NCBI RefSeq assembly: GCF_000379665.1
Contig: NZ_KB903359.1
Span: 1,093,475-1,157,474, forward strand
Source: Butyricimonas synergistica DSM 23225
GTDB lineage: Bacteria; Bacteroidota; Bacteroidia; Bacteroidales; Marinifilaceae
Direction of reading: 5' to 3'
Length of the DNA: 64,000 bases
The stretch's first letter is position 1. The number at the start of each line of letters is the position of its first letter. The notes under the pieces were generated by a model, which searched no databases, had not been told where the DNA came from, and saw only the letters and a list, made by a program, of their open reading frames with translations. Made by a program: the position numbers and the translations under genes. Below, one piece after another: positions 26,505-34,341 of the stretch.

Positions 26505-27336
26505 TGCTATTAGGTTTAAGTTGTCCATAAAAATACGATGCAGTTGCTCCACCGTCAACCAAAAAGTCAGCCCCAGTAATAAAAGCACCTTTTTCACTTA
26601 ATACAAGTTCCGCAACATGTGCAATTTCATCTGCCGTTCCCGGACGGCCAGCGGGACATCTGGCAAACATATTTTTATAAAACTCACCACGTGTGCCGTT
26701 TAATTCGTCCATGGCGAGTGGGGTGATTATAATACCGGGAGAAATAGAATTAATCCTTGCCCCCCGTTCTCCCCATTTGACAGCTTCAGCCATAACCCGT
26801 TTTACATTACATCTTTTAGCCATTTGATAAGCATGTAATGTATCTTTAATGTTTCCTTTTTGAAGAACTTCAAGGTTTAGTAAATCTTCAGAAGGTGTTG
26901 TTGCCAATAATTCATCTATTTCGGGCGATAGTGCCGGCATCCGATGTCCTGATTGGCTGGAAATAGTTACACCACTTCCTCCCGGGGCTATAACCTTACC
27001 TACTTCTTCCAATAACACGGCAGTCCCATAAAGGTCCACTTTCAAAATAGTTTCTATTGATGCTTGGCTGGGTGATACTCCCGCGGAGTTTACTAAATAC
27101 TTGATTTCCCCGTATTTTAGTGCTTCATCTATCACAGAAAGAATAGAATTTCTTGATGAAAGGTCTGTTCTTAGTGCTATGGCATCAAATCCGACTCTTT
27201 CCAAGAGTGCAGCAATGCTTTGTGCCTTTTCCAAATTCTTATCTGCAACAAGGATATATTTACCTGTCCCGATACGGCGAATAATAGCAAGACCTATTTC
27301 TCCTGCCCCGATCCAAATAACAACTTCTTTTTTCAT
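26497..27336 (-). CDS. Short-chain dehydrogenase/reductase
   Basis: NAD(P)-dependent oxidoreductase of 279 residues. The nucleotide-binding motif is GAGEIGLAI (residues 11-19), NSAG appears at about 88-91, catalytic Ser lies in TISSQSGHR and the YxxxK pair in YQMAKRC; the tail has the usual PGIIITPLAMDEL and FLVDGGAT. The glycine motif differs from the classical TGxxxGxG but SDRs of this sort exist. It is the first intact gene of a short operon with the sugar acetyltransferase. This pair often belongs to larger redox operons with AraC regulators, so the locus may be a reduced version; that is inference. Confidence 0.9.
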   Translation of the reverse strand: MKKEVVIWIGAGEIGLAIIRRIGTGKYILVADKNLEKAQSIAALLERVGFDAIALRTDLSSRNSILSVIDEALKYGEIKYLVNSAGVSPSQASIETILKVDLYGTAVLLEEVGKVIAPGGSGVTISSQSGHRMPALSPEIDELLATTPSEDLLNLEVLQKGNIKDTLHAYQMAKRCNVKRVMAEAVKWGERGARINSISPGIIITPLAMDELNGTRGEFYKNMFARCPAGRPGTADEIAHVAELVLSEKGAFITGADFLVDGGATASYFYGQLKPNSNE

Positions 27337-27377
27337 AATTCATCTTAACGTTTTCATATCAATAACATAACGAAATT

Positions 27378-27485
27378 TCACTTTGCTACCGATACATTTT
27401 GGTGGGAAATGCAAGTAGCGTCGTTTTGTACAAATGAAGTCATAGCGAAAAATACGAATGTTAATATTGAAATAATTTTTTTCAT
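27378..27485 (-). pseudogene. 35-residue signal-peptide remnant
   Basis: Minus-strand ORF with a good ribosome-binding site (AAAGGA) and a textbook signal peptide (MKKIISILTFVFFAMTSFVQ) but only 15 residues after it before a stop. It lies 41 bases upstream of the dehydrogenase and reads the same way. I infer the 5' end of a secreted-protein gene whose body has been deleted. Confidence 0.4.
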
Positions 27486-27636
27486 CACTTTATCCTTTCA
27501 TTGTTATGATACAAAGGTAGACAGCCAATTTGTATATTATGGTAGATAAATTACAGATTTAGCAACCAAATTCACAGATCCTATCGATAATTATTTATCG
27601 CATCAATCGTTAATCTTGTGATACCATCGTGGTACC

Positions 27637-27676
27637 AAAAAAAAAACACCTGATATTTATTGACTATCAAGTGTTT
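27637..27676 (-). terminator. Terminator of tRNA-Lys
   Basis: Minus strand AAACACTTGATA pairs with TATCAGGTGTTT (one G-U), followed by ten T. Confidence 0.85.
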
Positions 27677-27690
27677 AATTTCTACTTTCG

Positions 27691-27763
27691 TGATCCAGCT
27701 GGGACTCGAACCCAGGACCCCAACATTAAAAGTGTTGTGCTCTACCGGCTGAGCTACTGAATC
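27691..27763 (-). tRNA. tRNA-Lys (TTT)
   Basis: A 73-base cloverleaf: acceptor GATTCAG/CTGGATC, anticodon loop ACTTTTAAT with TTT, T-arm CTGGGTTCGAGTCCCAG, discriminator A. CCA not encoded. Single gene with its own promoter and terminator. Confidence 0.96.
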
Positions 27764-27791
27764 CTTCAATTGTGTTTCTCAATTGCGGTTG

Positions 27792-27822
27792 CAAAGGTAT
27801 ACCTTTTTAGTTTTCTCACAAA
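27792..27822 (-). promoter_or_regulatory. Promoter of tRNA-Lys
   Basis: Minus strand TTTG (27819-27822), 19-base spacer, TACCTTTG (27792-27799): exact consensus. Confidence 0.8.
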
Positions 27823-27977
27823 TTTATTCTCAACTTTTTTCATAGGTTTTTCGCTAAACCGGGATAAAATATTCATTCTAACTTATTTAAGTAATAATAT
27901 TTTTAATTAGCCCCTATTACTTGGAATTCTCGTTAATATTCACTTAATTTATCAACTCATAGTTTAAAATAGATACC

Positions 27978-28532
27978 ATGTTTTTAAGGAGATCGGAAAA
28001 AAGGGGCATTATTTTTCTAAGCGTCATGATTCTCGCTCTTTTCGTGTTACCCTTGGCAAGCCGGGAACGGGAATGTCCTCTATTCCTGCTTACCCCCCCG
28101 GCAACATCCGACACGACGGGAATTTCTCTGACAAAACCGCTTCCCTCCCCGATTGAACTGAACACGGCTGACAGTTCCACGTTAGTAAAGATAAGAGGAA
28201 TAGGATCATACTACGCGTCTAAAATCATCCGCTACCGGGAACGTCTCGGGGGATTTCACACACCCAAACAATTAAAAGAAATCAAATTCCAGTATCTCGA
28301 TATAGATACCCTCCTCGCCCGTTTCACCGTGAATCCCAGTCTTATCCGGCAAAAAGACCTCGACACGATGACATTCAAAGCAGTACTTAAACACCCCTAT
28401 TTAGCTTACGAAGACGTACAACTCATTTTCAACGCCAAGCGAAAGTTCGGTAAAATAAACTTCTCTATTCTGAACTCAGAAAAGATTTTACCGTTATATA
28501 AACTACAAAAAATAAAACCTTACTTCAAATAA
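27978..28532 (+). CDS. ComEA-like helix-hairpin-helix protein
   Basis: A 184-residue protein with an N-terminal membrane helix (GIIFLSVMILALFVLPL), so probably anchored with its body in the periplasm. Residues about 55-115 form an HHH_3 DNA-binding module (ELNTADSSTLVKIRGIGSYY, ASKIIRYRERLGGFHTPKQL). A second, weaker copy follows (HPYLAYEDVQLIFNAKRKFG). In competent bacteria ComEA binds incoming DNA; in Bacteroidetes such proteins are widespread and their role is not settled. It stands alone upstream of the AsmA gene. Confidence 0.88.
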   Translation: MFLRRSEKRGIIFLSVMILALFVLPLASRERECPLFLLTPPATSDTTGISLTKPLPSPIELNTADSSTLVKIRGIGSYYASKIIRYRERLGGFHTPKQLKEIKFQYLDIDTLLARFTVNPSLIRQKDLDTMTFKAVLKHPYLAYEDVQLIFNAKRKFGKINFSILNSEKILPLYKLQKIKPYFK

Positions 28533-28538
28533 TTTGTA

Positions 28539-28546
28539 TAACTTTG
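28539..28546 (+). promoter_or_regulatory. -7 element before the AsmA-family gene
   Basis: TAACTTTG 57 bases before the ATG; no clear -33 element. Confidence 0.45.
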
Positions 28547-28602
28547 TAACAATAGCCAAGCATTGGCAGTTGAAAATAACACACACGTAATACATATAAG
28601 AC

Positions 28603-31113
28603 ATGAAAAAAGTATTTATCACACTAGCAATTATCATCGTGCTGATTATCGTCGCACTCATGGTTATCCCTGTCTTTTTCAAGAGCGATATTCTTCGACT
28701 AATCGAGGAAAAATCCTCTAAATACATTCAGGCAGAACTGGCTATCGGTGACGTCAACCTCAGTATGTTCAAAAACTTTCCAAACCTCAGCGTCACTCTC
28801 GAGAACGTAATGATCTCCAAGGAAGAGAATAACACACGTGACACCCTCGTCAATATTCCGCATTTCGAGGCTTCCGTGAACTTGAAATCCCTTATTTCCG
28901 GGGATGAAATCATCATTAATAACATATTATTGAAAGATTGTCTTTTTAGCCCGAAAGTAAATGCCGAAGGAAAAGCCAACTGGGACATCATGGTGCCTTC
29001 TGACACGACAGAAGTGGCAACCCAAGAAACAGTACCGGAGGAAACGGCTGACCCCGACTCGGAAACAGCCGTCGCTTTCAACAACATCGAAGTCCGGAAT
29101 CTAGTATTGGATTACAAAGATTATCAAGCTTCGACCTTCGCCCACGTGGATGCGGTGAACTTGAACCTAAAAGGAAACTTCTCGGAAACCAACACGATTC
29201 TGAACGTGCTGCTTTCCTTGAAAAATATCTCTCTATGCCAAGGAAACAGCGTGTGGGTCAACAACACGGACTTCAACTGGCAAGCCGACATCGCCGCCAA
29301 TCTGAAAGATATGCAATTCGACATCCAGAAAAATGATATGGCGCTCAATGACTTAAAACTCGATTTAATCGGCAGCCTCGGCATCAAAGAAGACAAGTAC
29401 ACAATGGATTTGAAACTGAATGCCCCGGACACGAAATTCGAGAGCTTGCTCGCTTTGATACCCAAGGATTTCCAGAAAGAAATAGAGGGAGTGAAAACTT
29501 CCGGGGAATTCCAGCTAAGCATGGAAGCCAAAGGCGAGTATTACGAAAATAACCTTCCGGCGATCAACTTAAATTTCAATATACTGAATGCCAGCTTAAA
29601 ATACCCGGAGTTGCCGGAATCGGTAGAAAAAATCAACCTCAAGTTGAACGTCACCAATCCTGGCGGAACGGTGGCGCAAACCGTGGCAAATCTAAGTACG
29701 CTCACGTTCACGATTGCCAACAACCCATTCAGCATGAACGTGCTTGTTTCCAACTTGGACGATCCGACATTCAAGGGAGGCATGAAAGGCGTTATCAACT
29801 TCGAGAGCTTGAAAAAAGCACTTCCCCTCAAAGATATTACCCTCAACGGGATGTTGACAACAGACCTCTCCTTTGACGGCAAATACCAGTACATCGAAAA
29901 GGAACAATACGAGAAATTCACGGCAAACGGGAAGATTGCCTTGAAAAACGTGTTATTCAAAAGCGCGGATTTCCCGGAAGGCATTTCCGTACCGTCAGGG
30001 GAAATAACCATTACCCCGGCACGTCTGAACTTGAAGGATTTGCTGGTGAAGATCAAGTCTTCGGACTTCAGCCTGCAAGGATATGTGTCGAACTATCTGC
30101 CTTACGTGTTTAAAGACCAGACACTAAAGGGCAACTTCACGCTGACTTCCAACACAATCAATCTGAACGAATTCATGACAAGCACGAATTCCAGTTCGGA
30201 AACCGCTCCCGCCGAAAACGAGAACACGACTGCCACTCAACCGGCTTCCCCTGAAGCCGAAGAAGGAATAGCCATCCCCAAGAATATCCAAGTGGCATTC
30301 AACACGAACATCAAGCAGATTCTATTTGACAGCCTAGTTATCAAGAATATCAAGGGAAGCATTGAAACAAACGGGGGTGTCGCCACACTGAAAAACTTGA
30401 GCATGGATATGCTCGACGGCAACCTCGTGATGAACGGATCGTACAATACCGCCAACCCGGCAAAACCGTCCGTAGACTTGAACTTACGGGCTTCGGACAT
30501 CGATATAACTTCCACTTACCACGCTTTCTCTTTCATCAAAGAAAGCATCCCTATTGCCATGAATTGCAGTGGTAAAATCTCCGCCGCCATGAAATTCAGT
30601 TCCGAACTAGACAAAGAAATGAGTCCCATCATGACCACGGCAAACGGAGGTGGCAGTCTGTCCACAACCGGATTCCTAATCAAGGATAATCCAGCCATGC
30701 TACAACTCGCCAACTTGCTGAAAAACGACGAATTAAGCCGTCTTAGTATCGCAAATCTGAAAATAGATTTCAAGATCAACAACGGAAATATCACGGTAGA
30801 GCCTTTTACGACAAACATTGCCGGCAACCCGACTACTTTCCAGGGGACACAAACGGTGAACGGCGAAATGGACTACGTGATGTCAATGAACATCGCCCGT
30901 AAATATTTCGGGAAAGACATTGACAACGTGTTGAAAGCGATTCCCGGAGCCAACAACATCAAATCCCTCGACGTGGACGTGAAGATCGGCGGTACTTTGT
31001 CGAAACCCACGGTTACCCCGGACTTGAGCAAGGCGCTGAAATCAATAGAAAAAGAAGCCGGGAAAGAACTTAAAAACAACATTCTGAAAGGATTGGACAA
31101 GCTGTTTAAATAA
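28603..31113 (+). CDS. AsmA-family envelope protein
   Basis: An 836-residue protein with one N-terminal membrane helix (FITLALAIIIVLIIVALMV-like, residues 4-24) and a very long beta-rich body facing the periplasm. LSMFKNFPNLSVTLENVMIS and the LNNGV-type repeats of the AsmA N-terminal domain can be seen, and AsmA_2-type sequence lies near the end (SRLSIANLKIDFKINNGNI). A low-complexity acidic/alanine linker occurs near residues 530-550. The family belongs to the bridge-like lipid-transfer group (AsmA/TamB), thought to move phospholipids to the outer membrane. Single gene, converging on the HTH regulator. Confidence 0.9.
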   Translation: MKKVFITLAIIIVLIIVALMVIPVFFKSDILRLIEEKSSKYIQAELAIGDVNLSMFKNFPNLSVTLENVMISKEENNTRDTLVNIPHFEASVNLKSLISGDEIIINNILLKDCLFSPKVNAEGKANWDIMVPSDTTEVATQETVPEETADPDSETAVAFNNIEVRNLVLDYKDYQASTFAHVDAVNLNLKGNFSETNTILNVLLSLKNISLCQGNSVWVNNTDFNWQADIAANLKDMQFDIQKNDMALNDLKLDLIGSLGIKEDKYTMDLKLNAPDTKFESLLALIPKDFQKEIEGVKTSGEFQLSMEAKGEYYENNLPAINLNFNILNASLKYPELPESVEKINLKLNVTNPGGTVAQTVANLSTLTFTIANNPFSMNVLVSNLDDPTFKGGMKGVINFESLKKALPLKDITLNGMLTTDLSFDGKYQYIEKEQYEKFTANGKIALKNVLFKSADFPEGISVPSGEITITPARLNLKDLLVKIKSSDFSLQGYVSNYLPYVFKDQTLKGNFTLTSNTINLNEFMTSTNSSSETAPAENENTTATQPASPEAEEGIAIPKNIQVAFNTNIKQILFDSLVIKNIKGSIETNGGVATLKNLSMDMLDGNLVMNGSYNTANPAKPSVDLNLRASDIDITSTYHAFSFIKESIPIAMNCSGKISAAMKFSSELDKEMSPIMTTANGGGSLSTTGFLIKDNPAMLQLANLLKNDELSRLSIANLKIDFKINNGNITVEPFTTNIAGNPTTFQGTQTVNGEMDYVMSMNIARKYFGKDIDNVLKAIPGANNIKSLDVDVKIGGTLSKPTVTPDLSKALKSIEKEAGKELKNNILKGLDKLFK

Positions 31114-31128
31114 ACAGGATTAAAAACT

Positions 31129-31168
31129 AAAAGTTAAAGGTTGATGTTGCTATCAACCTTTAACTTTT
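31129..31168. terminator. Bidirectional terminator between AsmA and HTH genes
   Basis: AAAAGTTAAAGGTTGAT pairs perfectly with its inverted copy (17 bp) around GTTGCT, flanked by A and T runs on both sides; lies between two convergent genes. Confidence 0.85.
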
Positions 31169-31181
31169 AATTTTCACCTCT

Positions 31182-32147
31182 CTACAAAGTTTCTATCAAC
31201 CGTTTTTGTTCCTCGAAGAACATCACCCTTTGTTTTTCCCCGCTGACCGTTATCAACGTGGAGGAACGCTTCAAAGATTGCAGCCAACTCCGTAGCCGCT
31301 CGAAGGTATAAGCATCCCGCGAGATAAGCATATTCAAGGTAAACGCCTTCAGCATGCTCAAGTGGAAATCGCCCGTACTCAGGTAACAATAATTCGTGTC
31401 GAGGTTAATGTTCGACAAGTAAATAAACATCTCGTTTCCCGTATCGCTAAAACGTCCTTTTGCGGCAAAATGTTCCATATCATCCAGCAATTGCATCAAT
31501 TCCTCTTTTAAAGCCTGTACCTCGTCGGGTGCAATCAAATTGATGCTGGCAAAGAACTTAATATCCGTCACAAGATAGTGAAAAACGAGATGATCAAAAA
31601 TAAAATAATTCGATTTCAATTGCCGTGTAGTCCGTAAGTATTCCTGCTGCATCTCGGCTAACTTGGGCGATATTACCACCTCCCGAAAAGATTTCAAAGA
31701 ATCAACATGGCTATACTGGTACAGCCACTTGAAGTGATAGAAACGCGTAATGTTGGAATAATAATAACAAAATGCCCGGGGAATGATATTCGTCGAGTGT
31801 CCCGCCTCCAGATCTTCCCTGTCTTTCACCGTTGCGAGCATATTGATAAAGTCCCTCATCATCTTATAATCGGCATCTGCCGGATTAGCGTACTCTACCA
31901 ATTTTAATTGGAAAGGACGGCTCTTTCCCTTTTCTGCCAACGTCAGATTATCGAGGGAGATTCCCAGCTCTTTCGAGATGGTCATCACCTCGATAAAAGT
32001 AAAAGGAACCTCACCCCGTAACCTGCGGTAGACCGCCTCACGCTCAATATAGAGCATATCCACCAACGCGTTTGTCAACTCGGCTCCCCGCAGAAATCTC
32101 TTTCTCAATTCGGCAAGAAAACCGTCATACAATGTTACTTCTTTCAT
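31182..32147 (-). CDS. Helix-turn-helix regulator with long helical C-terminal domain
   Basis: About 321 residues. The first 65 look like a lambda-repressor/BetR-type HTH (AELTNALVDMLYIEREAVYR, RLRGEVPFTFIEVMTISKEL, GISLDNLTL). The remaining about 250 residues are mainly helical with many aromatic residues (FCYYYSNITRFYHFKWLYQY) and have no known enzymatic motif. The layout (HTH plus all-helical sensor of about 250 residues) resembles RRNPP-type peptide-binding regulators, but I see no clear TPR repeats. It is divergent from two small ORFs. Starts at 32153 or 32147 are both possible; a TACTTTTG -7 element lies at 32180-32187. Confidence 0.75.
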   Translation of the reverse strand: MKEVTLYDGFLAELRKRFLRGAELTNALVDMLYIEREAVYRRLRGEVPFTFIEVMTISKELGISLDNLTLAEKGKSRPFQLKLVEYANPADADYKMMRDFINMLATVKDREDLEAGHSTNIIPRAFCYYYSNITRFYHFKWLYQYSHVDSLKSFREVVISPKLAEMQQEYLRTTRQLKSNYFIFDHLVFHYLVTDIKFFASINLIAPDEVQALKEELMQLLDDMEHFAAKGRFSDTGNEMFIYLSNINLDTNYCYLSTGDFHLSMLKAFTLNMLISRDAYTFERLRSWLQSLKRSSTLITVSGEKQRVMFFEEQKRLIETL

Positions 32148-32179
32148 GTTCATACGCAATAGTTTTTAACAACCCACTA

Positions 32180-32187
32180 CAAAAGTA
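32180..32187 (-). promoter_or_regulatory. -7 element of the HTH regulator gene
   Basis: Minus strand TACTTTTG 33 bases before the start codon; no matching -33 element at 19 bases. Confidence 0.5.
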
Positions 32188-32311
32188 GGGGATTTCGAAC
32201 CGAAACCTTCGCAACAAAATCAGTATATTATGACTATTTTCGACACCAGACATCCTATTTTCCTCCATAAATAAATATCCAACATTAGACTTATTTCCCC
32301 GCTTGTAAAAA

Positions 32312-32443
32312 ATGGAAGTTTACAGAGCATCTCCTTCCCTTCCGCCATTCGACCGGATGAAAAAACGGAGTTCTACAATTCCCGCAAAAAAGTTAACCCG
32401 GACACTTGATTTACGCCTACAAAAACAGGATATTCTTTTTTAA
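32312..32443 (+). CDS. Small ORF 1 (43 residues) beginning MEVY
   Basis: A 43-codon ORF, MEVYRASPSLPPFDRMKK then a basic tail ending DILF, upstream of and in the same direction as the 70-residue ORF. Its first 12 bases (ATGGAAGTTTAC) are identical to those of that ORF. No signal peptide. Not recognised; may be one of a pair of short peptides or a decayed duplicate. Confidence 0.3.
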   Translation: MEVYRASPSLPPFDRMKKRSSTIPAKKLTRTLDLRLQKQDILF

Positions 32444-32490
32444 CTTTACATCAGATTAAGAAAGATAAATATTAATAAAAACATATTATA

Positions 32491-32703
32491 ATGGAAGTTT
32501 ACCCGAAAAATATAGTAACCATCAACGCTCCCCCAACAATATCTTGTTCTCGTAGAAACGGCGGGGAAAAGTCGTGCGACGCCCCGTTGCCGGGTAGCAA
32601 TGATCAAAAGTCAAATCAGGTGTACTTATTGGACACCGTTTACACAGTTCATTCTTTTTTTCACAAATTGTTTAACGCAGGGATTAGTCATCCTTGCTAT
32701 TAG
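32491..32703 (+). CDS. Small ORF 2 (70 residues) beginning MEVY
   Basis: MEVYPKNIVTINAPPTISC opens a 70-residue product with three Cys (19, 29, 69), a polar Gly/Asn/Asp middle and an aromatic tail (VYTVHSFFHKLFNAG). No signal peptide or known domain. It ends 11 bases before a hairpin (32714-32741), which supports a real transcript. It is divergent from the HTH regulator about 340 bases away. Function unknown; a regulatory peptide is one idea. Confidence 0.45.
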   Translation: MEVYPKNIVTINAPPTISCSRRNGGEKSCDAPLPGSNDQKSNQVYLLDTVYTVHSFFHKLFNAGISHPCY

Positions 32704-32713
32704 TCAGGAAAAC

Positions 32714-32741
32714 GGGGTTAGGGAAGCATATTCCCTGACCC
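32714..32741 (+). terminator. Hairpin after small ORF 2
   Basis: GGGTTAGGGAA pairs with TTCCCTGACCC (one G-U) around GCATA; followed by TACTATTTT, a weak T run. Confidence 0.55.
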
Positions 32742-32832
32742 TACTATTTTAAACGAAACTAACTACAACCATAGAAAGAGGACGAATCATCCCCAATGCG
32801 GACTAACGGGATGAAACTATCAAGAGCCTCTC

Positions 32833-32897
32833 GGGACTCGCGCATCCTTTCGATGATGACCCAAATACTCCATTAACCAGGCGCGAGTCCCTTTTTT
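32833..32897 (+). terminator. Long-loop hairpin with T run
   Basis: GGGACTCGCGC pairs perfectly with GCGCGAGTCCC (11 bp) across a 37-base loop and is followed by TTTTTT. Typical terminators have short loops, so this may be the 3' end of a structured small RNA. Confidence 0.6.
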
Positions 32898-33059
32898 CTT
32901 CATCCGTCCCCCATCAAGAACCACATACCCAACAACATGACATCACGAATTAAAAGTTACAAGTTACAGGCTACAAGTTGACATCAATCTTCTTCATCAC
33001 ACCTTAACAGCTACCAACTCAACCTGCAACCTGTAATTTTCAAGTCATACGTCACTAAG

Positions 33060-34016
33060 TTATGGTTTGTTGCAATATTTAAAAAAAACAAATATCTCCC
33101 GGTACACCTTCTCCCGAACCTCTTTCCGGGAAAGTAGCAGATCGTGCAGTCCGCCGGGAATAGCGACCATATCGACCTTCCCCCGAATATTGCGGGCAAT
33201 CCGTTTAATATCCTCCACGTTAAGGATAGAATCCCGGGTTTGTATTTGTTCCTTGTCCTTCTCGTTGGTAACGGACTTTTCCGAGTGTAGCACGAGGAAA
33301 GGATGAGCGACTCGGAACGGCTTCTTCAATTCCCGTTGAGCCTTATAGATTGCCCGCACCCATCCTAGATTGATGCAGGGAGCCACGTGCGGTTTCCAGG
33401 TCAGGTCATATTCCCATTCCCCTCGGTACGAGCGATGAAGATATTTCCCGTATTCCTCGGTAAATCCACCCGCAATCTTCACTTCGGGCACATATTTTCC
33501 GATGAAAGCCACCAACGGCAACAACATCCGTACCATCCGGCTCTTGTTGAATTCGAAGAAGGGGCTATTTAGCACGATAGCATCGAAAAGAGTTCTATCG
33601 GCTCTTTCTTTGGCAAAAAGCGTGACAATCAATCCTCCCGTGGAATGTCCCATGAGCACGGTATAACGGCTTCCCTCCTCCCGGATGATTCTCAACGCTT
33701 CCCCGATCTCCTCGTAATACGCCCTCAAATTCCGGATATCATTGAACTTCTGGTGAGGCAACCACGAACGACCGTATTTTCTCAAATCCAAAGCGTAAAA
33801 ATGAATCCCCCGTTCATTAAAGCGAAAAGCCATTTCTTTCTGGAAAAAATAATCGTTAAAACCGTGGATATACAACACGGCTTGCCCGTTTCCCGGGACA
33901 GCCAAACGGCGCACAAGCATACTCATCGCCCTTCCCTCGTAATCATCCCGCAACGGGATCTCCCTTCGCTCGAACCCGTCTTTCAAAATATCTTCCGTAT
34001 AAGAAATTTTAGCCAT
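33060..34016 (-). CDS. Alpha/beta hydrolase (serine hydrolase, lysophospholipase-like)
   Basis: A 318-residue cytosolic alpha/beta-hydrolase. AVLYIHGFNDYFFQKEMA carries the oxyanion region, MGHSTGGLIVTLFA holds the nucleophile elbow G-H-S-T-G, and the C-terminal GGLHDLLLSRKEVREKV holds the catalytic His, with the acid probably in the LVLHSEKSVTNEKD strand. It is most like the Hydrolase_4/monoacylglycerol-lipase group. The open frame upstream runs through the tRNA-Arg gene and is not coding; the start is 34016 (MAKISYTED) or 34025. Confidence 0.85.
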   Translation of the reverse strand: MAKISYTEDILKDGFERREIPLRDDYEGRAMSMLVRRLAVPGNGQAVLYIHGFNDYFFQKEMAFRFNERGIHFYALDLRKYGRSWLPHQKFNDIRNLRAYYEEIGEALRIIREEGSRYTVLMGHSTGGLIVTLFAKERADRTLFDAIVLNSPFFEFNKSRMVRMLLPLVAFIGKYVPEVKIAGGFTEEYGKYLHRSYRGEWEYDLTWKPHVAPCINLGWVRAIYKAQRELKKPFRVAHPFLVLHSEKSVTNEKDKEQIQTRDSILNVEDIKRIARNIRGKVDMVAIPGGLHDLLLSRKEVREKVYREIFVFFKYCNKP

Positions 34017-34051
34017 ACTCGTCATGCTTTGGATATAGTTCTCAAAGATAC

Positions 34052-34087
34052 AAAAAAACCGCCCGAGAATCAATCTTCGGGCGGTTT
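34052..34087 (-). terminator. Terminator of tRNA-Arg (ACG)
   Basis: Minus strand AACCGCCCGA pairs with TCGGGCGGTT and is followed by a T run; ends just before the hydrolase gene start. Confidence 0.85.
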
Positions 34088-34089
34088 CG

Positions 34090-34162
34090 TGAACTCGGCG
34101 GGAGTCGAACCCACAACCTCTTGGGCCGTAACCAAGTGCTCTATCCATTAAGCTACGAGTCC
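34090..34162 (-). tRNA. tRNA-Arg (ACG)
   Basis: A 73-base cloverleaf: acceptor GGACTCG/CGAGTTC, anticodon arm CTTGG-TTACGGC-CCAAG with ACG, T-arm GTGGGTTCGACTCCCGC, discriminator A. CCA not encoded. The wobble A34 is normally edited to inosine. Confidence 0.96.
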
Positions 34163-34178
34163 GTTTGCTTGAGCGATG

Positions 34179-34186
34179 CAAAGGTA
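34179..34186 (-). promoter_or_regulatory. -7 element of tRNA-Arg (ACG)
   Basis: Minus strand TACCTTTG 17 bases before the tRNA; the -33 element is not clear. Confidence 0.55.
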
Positions 34187-34245
34187 ATATAATTTCCTTT
34201 ACAAGTACCATTCGGGCAAAAATATTTTTCAAATAATCCGTAACT

Positions 34246-34277
34246 ATTGCCCCATCAGCAATAAATATATAATTTTG
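34246..34277 (+). promoter_or_regulatory. Promoter of the M48 peptidase gene
   Basis: ATTG (34246-34249), 20-base spacer, TAATTTTG (34270-34277), 64 bases before the ATG. Confidence 0.6.
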
Positions 34278-34341
34278 CGCGTCAAACAAAAACGACCTCA
34301 GAAATAAAATAAAACACTTGTAATAACTAAAAATACTAGAA

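Larger units (their letters stand above)
32704..33059. other. Intergenic region with two hairpins and ACAAGTTACAGG repeats
   Basis: Holds a stem-loop after small ORF 2, the 11-bp stem/T-run at 32833-32897, and short repeats of the type AAGTTACAAGTTACAGG (about 32948-32979), partly inverted at 33018-33040 (CAACTCAACCTGCAACCTGT). It separates convergent transcripts. No ORF. Confidence 0.6.

Noticed and set aside
34017-34289. N-terminal extension of the alpha/beta hydrolase frame
   Set aside because: It runs through the tRNA-Arg gene and its terminator; the normal hydrolase start is at 34016 or 34025.
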